DNA of 64,000 nt from Chelonobacter sp050613185. GTDB lineage: Bacteria > Pseudomonadota > Gammaproteobacteria > Enterobacterales > Pasteurellaceae. Shown here piece after piece: positions 55,323 to 64,000 of this stretch. The stretch covers positions 992,001 through 1,056,000 of the forward strand of contig NZ_CP192511.1 in NCBI RefSeq assembly GCF_050613185.1, given 5' to 3'. Within the stretch, counting starts at the first letter, position 1, and the number at the start of each line of letters is the position of its first letter. The translations under genes and the position numbers were made by a program. Below the pieces are notes generated by a model. That model was not told where the DNA came from, did no database searches, and saw nothing but the letters and a program-made list of their open reading frames with translations.

Positions 55323-56441
55323 CTATACGCCTATCTCTCGATGTAGCCGCCGGCAAGCGTTGCCATCTTCTTTAAACAGGTGGCAGCGCTCGGGCACAAT
55401 GCCGATATCCATCACTTGCCCTTCTTCGGCTAGTACCACATCGTTTTGCCGGTAAACCAGTGTCGGCTGTTTGATTTCGGGAATTTCCAGATGAATTTGG
55501 GTCTCATTGCCTAACAGTTCGACCACGGTGACAATGCCTTTTAATTTAACTTCAGCTTGCGCCGCCGGAATCAAGTGTTCGGGACGCACGCCCAACGACA
55601 GATTTTCGCCCACTTTCACGCCGTCACCGGCGACCGGAATCCAAAAACGATGGTGATTGGCGTCCGGCAATTCGATTTGCACCCGCGCTTGCTCCACCGC
55701 AGTGGTTTTCACCGGCAGAAAATTCATTTTCGGCGAACCGATAAAACCGGCGACAAAGCGGTTGGCCGGATAGTGGTAAAGCTCCAACGGCTTGCCCACT
55801 TGTGCGATTCCGCCTGCATTCAACACCACAATTTTATCCGCCAAGGTCATGGCTTCGATTTGATCATGGGTAACATAAATCATCGTGCGGTTGAGTTTTT
55901 TGTGTAATTTTGAAATTTCCACCCGCATTTGCACCCGCAATGCGGCATCGAGATTGGAGAGCGGTTCGTCCAACAGAAAAACTTGCGGCTGTGAGACCAA
56001 TGTCCGCCCGATGGCGACCCGTTGGCGTTGACCGCCGGACAGGGCTTTCGGTTTGCGATCCAACAAATGCGCCAGTTGCAAAATTTCAGCGACTTGGTTA
56101 ACCCGTTTATTGCGCTCCTCTTTTTTAACACCGGCAAGTTTTAAGCCGAACGACATATTTTCCGCCACGTCCAAGTGCGGATAGAGGGCGTAAGATTGGA
56201 ACACCATGCCGATTCCGCGTTTTGCCGGCGGCACATCGTTCATCAACGTGTCGCCGATATACAGTTCGCCGGAGGTAATGTCTTCCAAGCCGGCAATCAT
56301 GCGCAATAAGGTGGATTTACCACAGCCGGAGGGGCCTACGAATACGACGAATTCGCCTTCTTCAATTTCCAAATTAATATCTTTGGAGATATGGATATCG
56401 CCATAAGATTTGTATATTTTACGTAAAGAAAGACTCGACAT
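55323..56441 (-). CDS. malK: Maltose ABC transporter ATPase
   Basis: MalK (372 residues) powers MalFG and also inhibits MalT when idle. The P-loop is GPSGCGKST near residue 36, the signature LSGGQRQRVAIGRTL near 135, Walker B VFLLDEPLSNLDA near 155, and the switch His in IYVTHDQIEAMT. The C-terminal regulatory (TOBE-like) domain contains GVRPEHL. It is divergent from malE across a 395-base control region. Length is typical. Confidence 0.96.
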   Translation of the reverse strand: MSSLSLRKIYKSYGDIHISKDINLEIEEGEFVVFVGPSGCGKSTLLRMIAGLEDITSGELYIGDTLMNDVPPAKRGIGMVFQSYALYPHLDVAENMSFGLKLAGVKKEERNKRVNQVAEILQLAHLLDRKPKALSGGQRQRVAIGRTLVSQPQVFLLDEPLSNLDAALRVQMRVEISKLHKKLNRTMIYVTHDQIEAMTLADKIVVLNAGGIAQVGKPLELYHYPANRFVAGFIGSPKMNFLPVKTTAVEQARVQIELPDANHHRFWIPVAGDGVKVGENLSLGVRPEHLIPAAQAEVKLKGIVTVVELLGNETQIHLEIPEIKQPTLVYRQNDVVLAEEGQVMDIGIVPERCHLFKEDGNACRRLHREIGV

Positions 56442-56550
56442 AATTTTCCCCTGTAAGCCTTACGGCGTTTTCACCGCTGTTTATCCCTTGATAACTCAAT
56501 ATGATTAAAATTTTATGGTGGCCAGTATGCAGCGATAATGCAAGAAAAAA

Positions 56551-56739
56551 ATCCTCCTTCGGCCGTTTTTTTAAGGGGGAGATGAAAAATAACGCAAAAT
56601 CGTAAAATATTTTTTATGCCCCGATATTGTGATCAGGATCTTGTTTATCATGTTATTTTTTGTGATCATTATCGCAAAAACCAGGATTTGTGTGATCAAG
56701 ATCACCGTTTGCCAGCGCGGGGAGGAGTGTGGGGGATGA
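56551..56739. promoter_or_regulatory. malK-malE divergent control region: three CRP sites and MalT boxes
   Basis: TGTGATCAGGATCTTG (56628), TGTGATCATTATCGCA (56661) and TGTGATCAAGATCACC (56691) resemble the CRP consensus TGTGA-N6-TCACA and are 33 and 30 bases apart, close to three DNA turns each. MalT boxes of the GGGA(T/G)GA type appear at 56720 and 56733, and a reverse GGAGGAT at 56551-56557. The layout mirrors the E. coli malKp-malEp region. The gap 56442-56836 is all control DNA. Confidence 0.75.
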
Positions 56740-56836
56740 TGTCATTTTAGCCGTAAAAAGGGCATTATTGGCGACAACTAGGATGTCAAACACAATACTT
56801 TTGTTATTACTTAAATTTAAATTAAGGACAGTCGAT

Positions 56837-58024
56837 ATGAAAAATAAATTTTTAACACTCACCCTAAGTGCGGTTGCGGCGTTGGTGGTTTCCGGCGGCA
56901 GCATGGCAAAACTGGAAGCGGGCAAGCTGGTCATTTGGATCAACGGCGATAAGGGCTATGACGGATTGGCGGAAGTCGGTAAAAAATTTGAAGCGGACAC
57001 CGGCATTCCGGTGTTGGTCGAACATCCGGATAAATTGGAAGAGAAATATCCGCAAGTGGCGTCGACCGGTGACGGCCCGGATATCGTCTTTTGGGCACAC
57101 GACCGTTTCGGCGGCTATGCGCAATCCGGCTTGTTGAGCGAATTGCACCCGAGTCAGGAGTTTAAAGACAAATTCGTGTCTTTTGCTTGGGACGCGGAAA
57201 GTTACAACGGGAAAATCATCGGCTATCCGGTGGCGATTGAAGCCTTATCATTGATTTATAACAAAGATTTAGTGGCGAAAGCGCCGCAAACCTGGGAAGA
57301 GGTCGTCGAGCTGGACGCCAAATTGAAAAAAGAGGGCAAAAATGCAGTCATGTGGAATCTGGCGGAACCGTATTTCACTTGGCCGATTATTGCCGCTGAC
57401 GGCGGTTATGCATTTAAATACACCAATAACCAATATGATGTGAACGATATCGGTGTCAATAACGAAGGTTCGTTGCGCGGTTTGCAATTTGTTGTCGATA
57501 TGGTGAAAAATAAGATTATCAATGCCGATACCGATTATGCGATCGCCGAAGCCTCGTTTAATAAAGGGCAAACGGCGTTGACGATTAACGGCCCGTGGTC
57601 ATGGGGCAACATTGAAAAGAGCGGTATCAATTACGGCGTAGCCGTGTTGCCGACCTTGAATGGTCAGCCGTCCAAACCGTTTGTCGGGGTGTTGAGCGCC
57701 GGGATCAACGCCGCCAGCCCGAATCAGGATTTGGCGGTCGAATTTTTAGAAAACTACCTGCTGACCGATGAAGGCTTGGATATGGTCAACAAAGACAAGC
57801 CGTTGGGTGCGGTGGCGCTGAAATCTTATCAGCAACAACTGGCAAAAGACAGCCGCATTGCCGCCACCATGCAAAATGCGGAAAACGGCGAAATCATGCC
57901 GAATGTACCGCAAATGGCTGCATTCTGGTATGCGGAGCGCAGTGCGATTATCAATGCGGTGAATCAGCGCCAAAGCGTGAAAGAAGCGCTGGATGACGCC
58001 GCCGCCCGTATCAAGGCGCAATAA
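56837..58024 (+). CDS. malE: Maltose/maltodextrin-binding periplasmic protein
   Basis: MalE (395 residues from the ATG at 56837, with AAGGACAGTCG in front; a longer open frame upstream is rejected because it lacks the signal structure) binds maltose and maltodextrins. The signal peptide MKNKFLTLTLSAVAALVVSG ends near SMA. The mature start KLEAGKLVIWINGDKGYDGL is like that of E. coli MalE, with GPDIVFWAHDRFGGYAQSG and AAFWYAERSAIINA also diagnostic. It is first in malEFG. Confidence 0.96.
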   Translation: MKNKFLTLTLSAVAALVVSGGSMAKLEAGKLVIWINGDKGYDGLAEVGKKFEADTGIPVLVEHPDKLEEKYPQVASTGDGPDIVFWAHDRFGGYAQSGLLSELHPSQEFKDKFVSFAWDAESYNGKIIGYPVAIEALSLIYNKDLVAKAPQTWEEVVELDAKLKKEGKNAVMWNLAEPYFTWPIIAADGGYAFKYTNNQYDVNDIGVNNEGSLRGLQFVVDMVKNKIINADTDYAIAEASFNKGQTALTINGPWSWGNIEKSGINYGVAVLPTLNGQPSKPFVGVLSAGINAASPNQDLAVEFLENYLLTDEGLDMVNKDKPLGAVALKSYQQQLAKDSRIAATMQNAENGEIMPNVPQMAAFWYAERSAIINAVNQRQSVKEALDDAAARIKAQ

Positions 58025-58033
58025 TCGGTTTCA

Positions 58034-58081
58034 ACCGCACTTTATCTGCCGTCGGCGAACGCCGTGAGGTAAAAGTGCGGT
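58034..58081 (+). other. Uptake-sequence hairpin between malE and malF
   Basis: ACCGCACTTT (58034-58043) and AAAGTGCGGT (58072-58081) pair around an inner GGCG-AA-CGCC hairpin. In E. coli a REP stem in this gap keeps MalE in excess over MalF; this one could do the same. Confidence 0.55.
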
Positions 58082-58105
58082 CTCTTTTTTCGGATAGGCG
58101 GTTTT

Positions 58106-59671
58106 ATGCAACAAACGACCACACAATCTCTTTGGTCGCTGACGGATACGTCTGCGGCGGCCAAATACCTTAAATGGGGACTAATCGCCCTGGTACTGCT
58201 GCTCGATTTTTATCTGGTTTCGGTGATGTATCTGCAGGGCGAGATCCTGTTTGCCATTCTCACCCTGATTGTGATCAGCTCCGGCATCTATGTTTTCGCC
58301 AACCGGAAAACTTACGCTTGGCGCTATGTTTATCCGGGCATTATGGGCATGGGGATTTTCATTCTGTTTCCGCTGGTCTGCACCATTGTGATTGCATTTA
58401 CCAATTACAGCGGCACCAACCAGCTTGCCTTTGAAAGAGCGGTCAGCGTGCTGTCGCAACAGCGTTATTTTTCAGGCGAGAAATACAATTTCAAGTTGTT
58501 CGCACAGCCGGACAACCGGTGGCAAATCGAAGTGACCTCGCCGCAGGGCGCAAGCTACCTGTCCGATGAGTTTGCGTTGGGGGCGGAAACGATCGCGTTA
58601 AACGCCGAAAGTGCGGTCAGCGCACAGCCTGCCGTGCCGCTTAAAACCGTGATTGAACATCGTAATGCGTTGCAACAAAGCCGTTTGATTCTGCCGGACG
58701 GCAACGAATTGAGCATGAGTTCGCTGCGCCAGTTTGCCCAACAGAGCCAGCGCTATCAGTATAACGACGAAAACGAAGAGCTGGTTAATCTGGAAAACGG
58801 CAAGCGTTATAAAGCCAATAACGAGATCGGTTTTTTCCAACGGATTGATACGCAAGGCAATTGGCAAAGCGAAACGCTGGAGCCGGGTTATACCGTCAGC
58901 ACCGGCTGGGGCAATTTCGTTAAAATTTTTACCGACGACGGCATTCAAAAACCGTTTATCCAGATTTTTATCTGGACGGTGCTGTTTTCGCTGCTGACCG
59001 TGTTGTTTACCGTGGTGATCGGCATGGTGCTGGCGTGCGTGGTGCAGTGGGAACCGTTGCGCGGCAAAGGCGTTTACCGTCTGCTGCTGATTTTGCCTTA
59101 TGCCGTGCCGGCGTTTATCTCCATTTTGATTTTCAAAGGGTTGTTTAACCAAAGTTTCGGCGAAATCAACTTGATTTTAAACCAATTGTTCGGTATCCGT
59201 CCGGAGTGGTTCAATAGCCCGACGTTAGCCAAAGTGATGATTATTATCGTCAATACTTGGCTGGGTTATCCGTATATGATGATTTTGTGTATGGGCTTGC
59301 TGAAAGCGATTCCGCAAGATTTATACGAAGCGTCGGCAATGGACGGCGCCAGCACTTGGCAAAATTTCAGCAAAATCACCGTACCGTTGCTGATCAAACC
59401 GCTGACGCCACTGATGATTGCCTCGTTTGCGTTTAATTTCAATAACTTTGTGTTGATCCAACTGTTGACTAACGGGCGTCCGGATATGATCGGCACGTCC
59501 ACGCCGGCAGGGCACACCGACTTATTGGTCAGCTACACCTACCGTATCGCCTTTGAAGGCAGCGGCGCACAAGATTTCGGTTTGGCGGCGGCGATCGCGA
59601 CGATTATCTTCCTGTTGGTCGGCGGGCTGGCACTGCTCAATTTGAAAGCCACCAAGTTAAAACTGGATTAG
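58106..59671 (+). CDS. malF: Maltose ABC transporter permease MalF
   Basis: MalF (521 residues) is the larger membrane subunit. N-terminal helices near residues 23-55 and 72-92 precede a large periplasmic P2 domain (about residues 95-275), then the core helices. The EAA loop, which docks MalK, reads EASAMDGASTWQNFSKITVPLLIKP near residue 405. Length is close to the E. coli protein (514). It is followed 10 bases later by malG. Confidence 0.95.
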   Translation: MQQTTTQSLWSLTDTSAAAKYLKWGLIALVLLLDFYLVSVMYLQGEILFAILTLIVISSGIYVFANRKTYAWRYVYPGIMGMGIFILFPLVCTIVIAFTNYSGTNQLAFERAVSVLSQQRYFSGEKYNFKLFAQPDNRWQIEVTSPQGASYLSDEFALGAETIALNAESAVSAQPAVPLKTVIEHRNALQQSRLILPDGNELSMSSLRQFAQQSQRYQYNDENEELVNLENGKRYKANNEIGFFQRIDTQGNWQSETLEPGYTVSTGWGNFVKIFTDDGIQKPFIQIFIWTVLFSLLTVLFTVVIGMVLACVVQWEPLRGKGVYRLLLILPYAVPAFISILIFKGLFNQSFGEINLILNQLFGIRPEWFNSPTLAKVMIIIVNTWLGYPYMMILCMGLLKAIPQDLYEASAMDGASTWQNFSKITVPLLIKPLTPLMIASFAFNFNNFVLIQLLTNGRPDMIGTSTPAGHTDLLVSYTYRIAFEGSGAQDFGLAAAIATIIFLLVGGLALLNLKATKLKLD

Positions 59672-59681
59672 GAGAAAAAAT

Positions 59682-60572
59682 ATGGCAATGGTGCAACCGA
59701 AATCAATGCGCTACCGTTTGTGGGCAACCCATCTGTTGTTAATTGGCTTTTTGGCGCTGATCCTGTTTCCGTTATTGATGGTGATCGGTATTTCGCTGCG
59801 GCCGGGCAATTTGGCGCTCGGCGATCTGATCCCGCAGCAAATCTCGTGGGAGCATTGGCGCTTGGCGTTAGGCATGGAAGTGATCAATGCCGACGGCTCA
59901 ATCACCAAGCCGCCGTTTCCGGTGCTGTTGTGGCTGTGGAATTCAATTAAAATCGCCGGAATTAGTGCGATCGGGATTGTGGCGCTGTCCACCACTTGCG
60001 CTTACGCTTTCGCCCGCATGAAATTCAAAGGTAAAAAGACCATTTTGCAGGGGATGTTGATTTTCCAAATGTTTCCGGCGGTGCTGTCGCTGGTGGCGCT
60101 GTATGCCTTGTTCGACCGCTTGGGAATGTATGTGCCGTTTTTGGGCTTGAACACGCACGGCGGCGTGATTTTCGCCTATCTCGGCGGCATTGCGTTGCAT
60201 GTGTGGACGATTAAAGGTTATTTCGAAACCATCGACGGTTCGCTGGAAGAAGCCGCCGCACTGGACGGCGCTACGCCGTGGCAGGCATTCCGCTTGGTGT
60301 TGCTGCCGCTGTCGGTACCGATTTTGGCGGTGGTGTTTATTCTGTCGTTTATCGCCGCCATCACTGAATTTCCGGTGGCGTCGCTGTTGCTGCGCGATGT
60401 CAACAGCTACACGTTGGCGGTCGGCATGCAGCAATATCTCTATCCGCAAAACTACCTGTGGGGCGATTTCGCCGCCGCGGCGGTGCTGTCGGCAATCCCG
60501 ATCACCGTGGTTTTCCTGCTGGCGCAGCGCTGGCTGGTCGGCGGCTTGACCGCCGGTGGGGTGAAAGGCTAA
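59682..60572 (+). CDS. malG: Maltose ABC transporter permease MalG
   Basis: MalG (296 residues) is the second membrane subunit with six helices. The EAA loop is EEAAALDGATPWQAFRLVLLPLSVPIL near residue 187. The C terminus QRWLVGGLTAGGVKG ends with the motif that reaches the MalK ATP site in E. coli. GGAGAAAAAAT precedes its ATG. It is convergent with malT and separated from it by an uptake-sequence hairpin. Confidence 0.96.
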   Translation: MAMVQPKSMRYRLWATHLLLIGFLALILFPLLMVIGISLRPGNLALGDLIPQQISWEHWRLALGMEVINADGSITKPPFPVLLWLWNSIKIAGISAIGIVALSTTCAYAFARMKFKGKKTILQGMLIFQMFPAVLSLVALYALFDRLGMYVPFLGLNTHGGVIFAYLGGIALHVWTIKGYFETIDGSLEEAAALDGATPWQAFRLVLLPLSVPILAVVFILSFIAAITEFPVASLLLRDVNSYTLAVGMQQYLYPQNYLWGDFAAAAVLSAIPITVVFLLAQRWLVGGLTAGGVKG

Positions 60573-60591
60573 ATTTTATTGCGTTGAGGCA

Positions 60592-60625
60592 ACCGCACTT
60601 TTACCGATTACCGGCAAAGTGCGGT
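60592..60625. terminator. Bidirectional uptake-sequence terminator between malG and malT
   Basis: ACCGCACTTT (60592-60601) and AAAGTGCGGT (60616-60625) form a 10-bp stem with a 14-base loop between convergent genes. Both stop codons lie within 20 bases of it. Confidence 0.75.
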
Positions 60626-60631
60626 TTAGGC

Positions 60632-63337
60632 TCAATTGGAATACCCCATCAACGTCAACAAACGGCGGGTATATTCAATCGATTCGGCGCGGTTGTTGAC
60701 GCCGATTTTTTGATACAGGTTGCGGATATGGGTTTTGATGGTGGTCGGGGCGACTTGCAGCTCGCTGGAAATCTGTTCGTTGCTGTAGCCGGAATAGATT
60801 AAGCCCAGCACCTGCCACTCCCGTTGGGTCAACGGGCTGATACGCAACAACTCCGGCACTTGCGGATTTTGCAGCAATTTTTCGACGAAGGTTTCGTCAA
60901 AATGGGCGAATTTATGCCGGTAGTGCTGGTTGATACTGCGCAGGATAAATTGCGCTTTGTGGGTCAGCAGTTCATCGAGAATATTCAGTTGCAGCAGTTG
61001 GCGCAGCTGCTGCGCCATAATTTCGCCCTCGATCACAAAAATACTGATAAAGTTGGTCTGTTTACTGATTTCCAACGCCTCCAACAAACTTTTTTGCGCC
61101 TCGACGAATTTGCCTTGCAGAAAACAGACACGGTTATGCAGCACCAGATCTTTGTTTAATTCGCTGATAAAATTATAAGTTCTGGCAGTGCTGATCAGTT
61201 TTTCGCTGAGGAGTAACGCGTCGTCGTATTGCTGCAAGATAATGTTGGCACGCACGATATTGCGCCATTGGCGGTGGGAAAAGTGATTGGTGTCCTGCGC
61301 CGGTTTGTCGCTTTGCAGCAGCCAAGAGCGGGTTTGCTGCACTTCGTCTTTCATCTGCCAATACAACAATTCCGCTTCGTTATGGTGCGACAGCCAGTCG
61401 TTGTGATAATGGTGGGTTTGCAGCAGGCTGCGTTGACGGCGTAAAATCCGTTCGGCGTTGTCCAAATTGCCGCGCGTAATCGAAATTTTCGCCAATAAGG
61501 ACAGGCACTGCAATTTATCCGCTTCGTCCGCCAACACCTGCAAGCCGGCTTCCGCCATGGTTTCGGCTTTATCCAGCGAATACCACTCCCATAAAATATG
61601 CCCTTTCAGACGCAGTAAAAACTCATACATCGGCAGTTTTTGCAGGTGCTGTTTTTTCACTAACAACGTGGCTTTGTCCAAAATATCATAGGCGGTTTGC
61701 AGAAAGCCTTGCGCCAGCAGAATCTCCGCCTGCTGCAACAGCGACCATAAAATATGGTGGTACGCCTGATTTTGCTGCGCCAGTTTTTCCGCCTCGCGCA
61801 TCATTTTCAAGGCTTGGTTCAGCTGCCCGCGACAATGTTGTGCTTCGCCGATCACGGCGGTGGCGACGATATGGGCATACTGCTTTTCTTGCGGCAGGTG
61901 CTGTAACGCGGTGGTGGCAAGCTGAAGTGCGGTGTGATCATCGCCGGCGTTAATCGCCACCTGCGCGCGCAGGGCGTCGAACTCCGCCTGCAGCGGCTGG
62001 TCGACCGCAATTTGCTGTTGTTGTACCGCGACGGCGAATTTTTTCAGCAAACCGCCGACTTCATGGTGTTTGTGCTGGCTTTGCAGCAGCCAAGCCTTGA
62101 GCAGCACCAGACGCGGATAGATCGCCAGCTGTTGCAACTGAACCGCACTTAGGCTCTCCTCCAGTAATTTCAGCTCGCCTTGATGATAGAGTTGCCAGCC
62201 GATTTGTTGCAGCATTGCCAACAGCGTATCTTGTTGTTGCAACTGCATGGCGTGATACAGCGCTTCGGTGGAATAACCGATTTCCAGCCAAGCGTCGGCG
62301 GCCTGTTGATGTAAACGCTGCAATTCGTTTTGCAGCTCCAGCTCGCGGAAATGCTCTAAAAAAGAGGCGAACAACGGGTGAAAACGCCACCATTGTTCTT
62401 GTTGATCGATATTGATCGGATAGACGAACAAGCCCTGTTTCACCAACTGATCCAAGCGTTGGCGGCTGTCGGACAAACCGGTGATTTTTTCGACCAGAAA
62501 TTCGTTCATCGAGCGCAGCAGCGAACAGCGCAATAAAAACAGGCGGGTGTCGGCAGCGAGATTGCGAAACACCTCGTCGTTTAGGTATTCGCTGATATGG
62601 TTGCTGTTGATTTTGGTGATCGATTTTGCCGCTTCGTGCAACGAGGTATTATGCTGGCGGGCGTATAAATTGACTAACTGAAGTGCGGTCGGCCAGCCTT
62701 CGACTTGATCGCAAAGCTGGTTAACCTCGTGTTGCGACAGTGATTCCTCACCTCGGTCAAGAAAAAACTGGCGGCTCTCTTCGTGGGTGAACGGCAATTG
62801 GGTGATGTCCAACTCCAACAGCAGCTCCTGCACGCGCAGATTGGCGATATTCAGCGGCGGCATGGTGCGTGAAATCAGAATCAGGGTCATATTTTGCGGC
62901 TGGTGCTTAATCCAAAATTTTAGCCCTTCGTGAATTTCATTGTTATCAATCAAGTGATAGTCATCAATCACCACAAAAAAGTGCGGTTTGAACTGGTTGC
63001 TTTCGACTAATAATCGGCTCAACGCCGCCAAAAAATTGGTTTGCGCCGGATTGGCGGCGGTACTGCCGCTTTCCTGATGGGTCGCCCGTGCCAACGCCGC
63101 ACGGAAATAGGCGATAAAACGTTCGCTCTCATTGTCGCTTTCGTCCAATGCATACCAACCGATATGCGGTTGGGTTTCCGCCCATTGCGATAACAGCGTG
63201 GTTTTGCCGTAACCGGCCGGCGCGTTAATCAGTACTAACGGATAGTGGCAGGCTTTTTCCAAGAGCGTCAGCAAACGGGAGCGGACAACGATATGCTGTA
63301 AACGTGACGAATGACTGAGTTTTGACGGAATAAGCAT
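60632..63337 (-). CDS. malT: Maltose regulon transcriptional activator MalT
   Basis: MalT (901 residues) binds ATP and maltotriose and activates the mal promoters. It is a STAND/LuxR-type regulator: MLIPSKLSHSSRLQHIVVRSRLL at the start, Walker A APAGYGKTTLLSQWAE near residue 39, Walker B FFVVIDDYHLIDN near 125, a long TPR-like helical centre, and a C-terminal helix-turn-helix LTQREWQVLGLIYSGYSNEQISSELQVAPTTIKTH. It matches E. coli MalT in size (901). It is divergent from malP, as in enterics, and convergent with malG. Confidence 0.96.
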   Translation of the reverse strand: MLIPSKLSHSSRLQHIVVRSRLLTLLEKACHYPLVLINAPAGYGKTTLLSQWAETQPHIGWYALDESDNESERFIAYFRAALARATHQESGSTAANPAQTNFLAALSRLLVESNQFKPHFFVVIDDYHLIDNNEIHEGLKFWIKHQPQNMTLILISRTMPPLNIANLRVQELLLELDITQLPFTHEESRQFFLDRGEESLSQHEVNQLCDQVEGWPTALQLVNLYARQHNTSLHEAAKSITKINSNHISEYLNDEVFRNLAADTRLFLLRCSLLRSMNEFLVEKITGLSDSRQRLDQLVKQGLFVYPINIDQQEQWWRFHPLFASFLEHFRELELQNELQRLHQQAADAWLEIGYSTEALYHAMQLQQQDTLLAMLQQIGWQLYHQGELKLLEESLSAVQLQQLAIYPRLVLLKAWLLQSQHKHHEVGGLLKKFAVAVQQQQIAVDQPLQAEFDALRAQVAINAGDDHTALQLATTALQHLPQEKQYAHIVATAVIGEAQHCRGQLNQALKMMREAEKLAQQNQAYHHILWSLLQQAEILLAQGFLQTAYDILDKATLLVKKQHLQKLPMYEFLLRLKGHILWEWYSLDKAETMAEAGLQVLADEADKLQCLSLLAKISITRGNLDNAERILRRQRSLLQTHHYHNDWLSHHNEAELLYWQMKDEVQQTRSWLLQSDKPAQDTNHFSHRQWRNIVRANIILQQYDDALLLSEKLISTARTYNFISELNKDLVLHNRVCFLQGKFVEAQKSLLEALEISKQTNFISIFVIEGEIMAQQLRQLLQLNILDELLTHKAQFILRSINQHYRHKFAHFDETFVEKLLQNPQVPELLRISPLTQREWQVLGLIYSGYSNEQISSELQVAPTTIKTHIRNLYQKIGVNNRAESIEYTRRLLTLMGYSN

Positions 63338-63423
63338 GATTTTTCCTGCAAATATGATAAGAATAGGCTAATGATAAGAGCTATTGGCGAGGCATACAAG
63401 CGCTAACCGTTTACGCCCCGATT

Positions 63424-63480
63424 ATCCTCCCATAAAGATTGCAACAAGGAGGAGTAAAAATCATCGGGTTATTGCATAAT
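63424..63480 (+). promoter_or_regulatory. malP promoter with MalT boxes
   Basis: TATCCTCCC (63424-63432) is a reverse MalT box and AAGGAGGAG (63446-63454) a direct one; GCATAAT at 63474-63480 may serve as the -10 element. The 192-base gap to malT holds no further gene. Confidence 0.6.
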
Positions 63481-63529
63481 GGTGCCAAATCATTCGGTTA
63501 CATTTATTCAAATATCAGGAGACAATTTC

Positions 63530-64000
63530 ATGTCAGCGACACAAACCCTTCCGTTCGACAGTCAGCAATTTGACTTGGCGATTAAAAAACAATGCCGTTA
63601 TTTAAACGTCGAAAATCCGCAGCAACTCAGCCTGCAACAGTGGTACCAAGCGGTGTCGCAGGCGGTGCTGGATTTATCCTATGCCGACAGCAAGCCGCTG
63701 GTGTCGGATCTGCGCCATGTTAATTACCTGTCGATGGAATTTTTAATCGGGCGGCTGAGCGGCAATAATCTGCTGAATTTGGGTTGGTATGAGCAAGTGC
63801 GGTCATACCTGAAACAATACCAAATCGAGTTGAGCGATCTGTTGGAAGAGGAACGCGATCCGGCATTGGGCAACGGCGGTTTGGGGCGGTTGGCGGCGTG
63901 TTATCTGGATTCGATGGCGGCGATTGGGCAACCGGCGACCGGCTACGGCTTGCATTACCAATACGGCTTATTTAAACAGTCATTCAACGACGGCAAACAA
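63530..64000 (+). CDS. malP: Maltodextrin phosphorylase (3' end outside window)
   Basis: The ATG at 63530 with CAGGAGAC in front opens 157 codons to the window end. HVNYLSMEFLIGRLSGNNL near residue 63 and EERDPALGNGGLGRLAACYL near 108 identify a glycogen/maltodextrin phosphorylase, which releases glucose 1-phosphate from maltodextrins. MalP follows from the position divergent to malT and the MalT boxes; glgP is the alternative by family but not by context. The protein should be about 800 residues in all, including a pyridoxal-phosphate lysine that is not in view. Confidence 0.92.
   Translation, partial: MSATQTLPFDSQQFDLAIKKQCRYLNVENPQQLSLQQWYQAVSQAVLDLSYADSKPLVSDLRHVNYLSMEFLIGRLSGNNLLNLGWYEQVRSYLKQYQIELSDLLEEERDPALGNGGLGRLAACYLDSMAAIGQPATGYGLHYQYGLFKQSFNDGKQ

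Noticed and set aside
56729..56836. 36-residue N-terminal extension of malE
   Set aside because: The extension lacks a ribosome site and would bury the signal peptide. It overlaps the MalT and promoter region.

Overview
The window comes from a Pasteurellaceae chromosome of the Haemophilus influenzae-type uptake-sequence group. The 9-mer AAGTGCGGT, or its complement ACCGCACTT, recurs roughly 70 times by eye, often as inverted pairs after genes. The gene set (dms, nap-type ferredoxin, glpABC, narQ, ytfE, mal, ligE) is that of a facultatively anaerobic, naturally competent host-associated bacterium. I do not assign a species. Coding is dense on both strands and no prophage, integron or CRISPR array was seen.

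Layout. 1-375: end-clipped YheO/DauR-type regulator. 0.6-9.2 kb: inositol locus with an RbsABC-type sugar ABC transporter, a Gfo/Idh dehydrogenase, iolA, divergent iolB and an RpiR-family regulator; iolC, iolD and iolE are not in the window. 9.25-21.0 kb: hexuronate locus (kdgK, uxaC, uxuB, a GH28-like hydrolase, TRAP transporter dctMQP, GntR regulator, uxuA, DMT transporter, eda). The stretch 12.78-18.21 kb inside it is AT-rich, has no uptake sequence, and its left edge lies inside uxuB, so it looks imported. 21.0-21.5 kb: toxin-antitoxin pair with a frameshifted toxin. 21.7-30.8 kb: ubiA, rpoH, a LysR/LysE pair, pldB between inverted repeats, asd, ydfG, ytfE under a perfect FNR box, then decayed toxin-antitoxin and transposase remnants and a GNAT acetyltransferase. 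30.8-34.8 kb: narQ, a DUF4153 membrane protein and a DUF488 protein. 35-40.2 kb: dmsABC with a damaged dmsA, divergent from dmsD and napF. 40.2-46.4 kb: glpABC behind a GlpR operator, a FAH-like protein, and a periplasmic ATP-dependent DNA ligase. 46.5-52.7 kb: complete rRNA operon 16S-tRNA-Ile-tRNA-Ala-23S-5S whose 23S gene carries an intervening sequence with its own small gene. 52.9-64 kb: maltose regulon malM-lamB-malK, divergent malEFG, convergent malT, divergent malP (cut by the window end).

How the genes work together. Inositol would be imported and broken down by IolB and IolA plus enzymes encoded elsewhere. Hexuronic acid entering by the TRAP system, possibly as a glycoside cleaved in the cytoplasm by the GH28-like enzyme, would pass UxaC, UxuB, UxuA, KdgK and Eda to pyruvate and glyceraldehyde 3-phosphate. 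Because uxaA and uxaB are absent here, the local route suits glucuronate and not galacturonate. The dms, nap, glp and ytfE genes serve anaerobic respiration and nitrosative repair. The most unusual signals are the mosaic hexuronate island with an atypical GH28-like enzyme, the 23S intervening sequence, and the internal deletion in dmsA.
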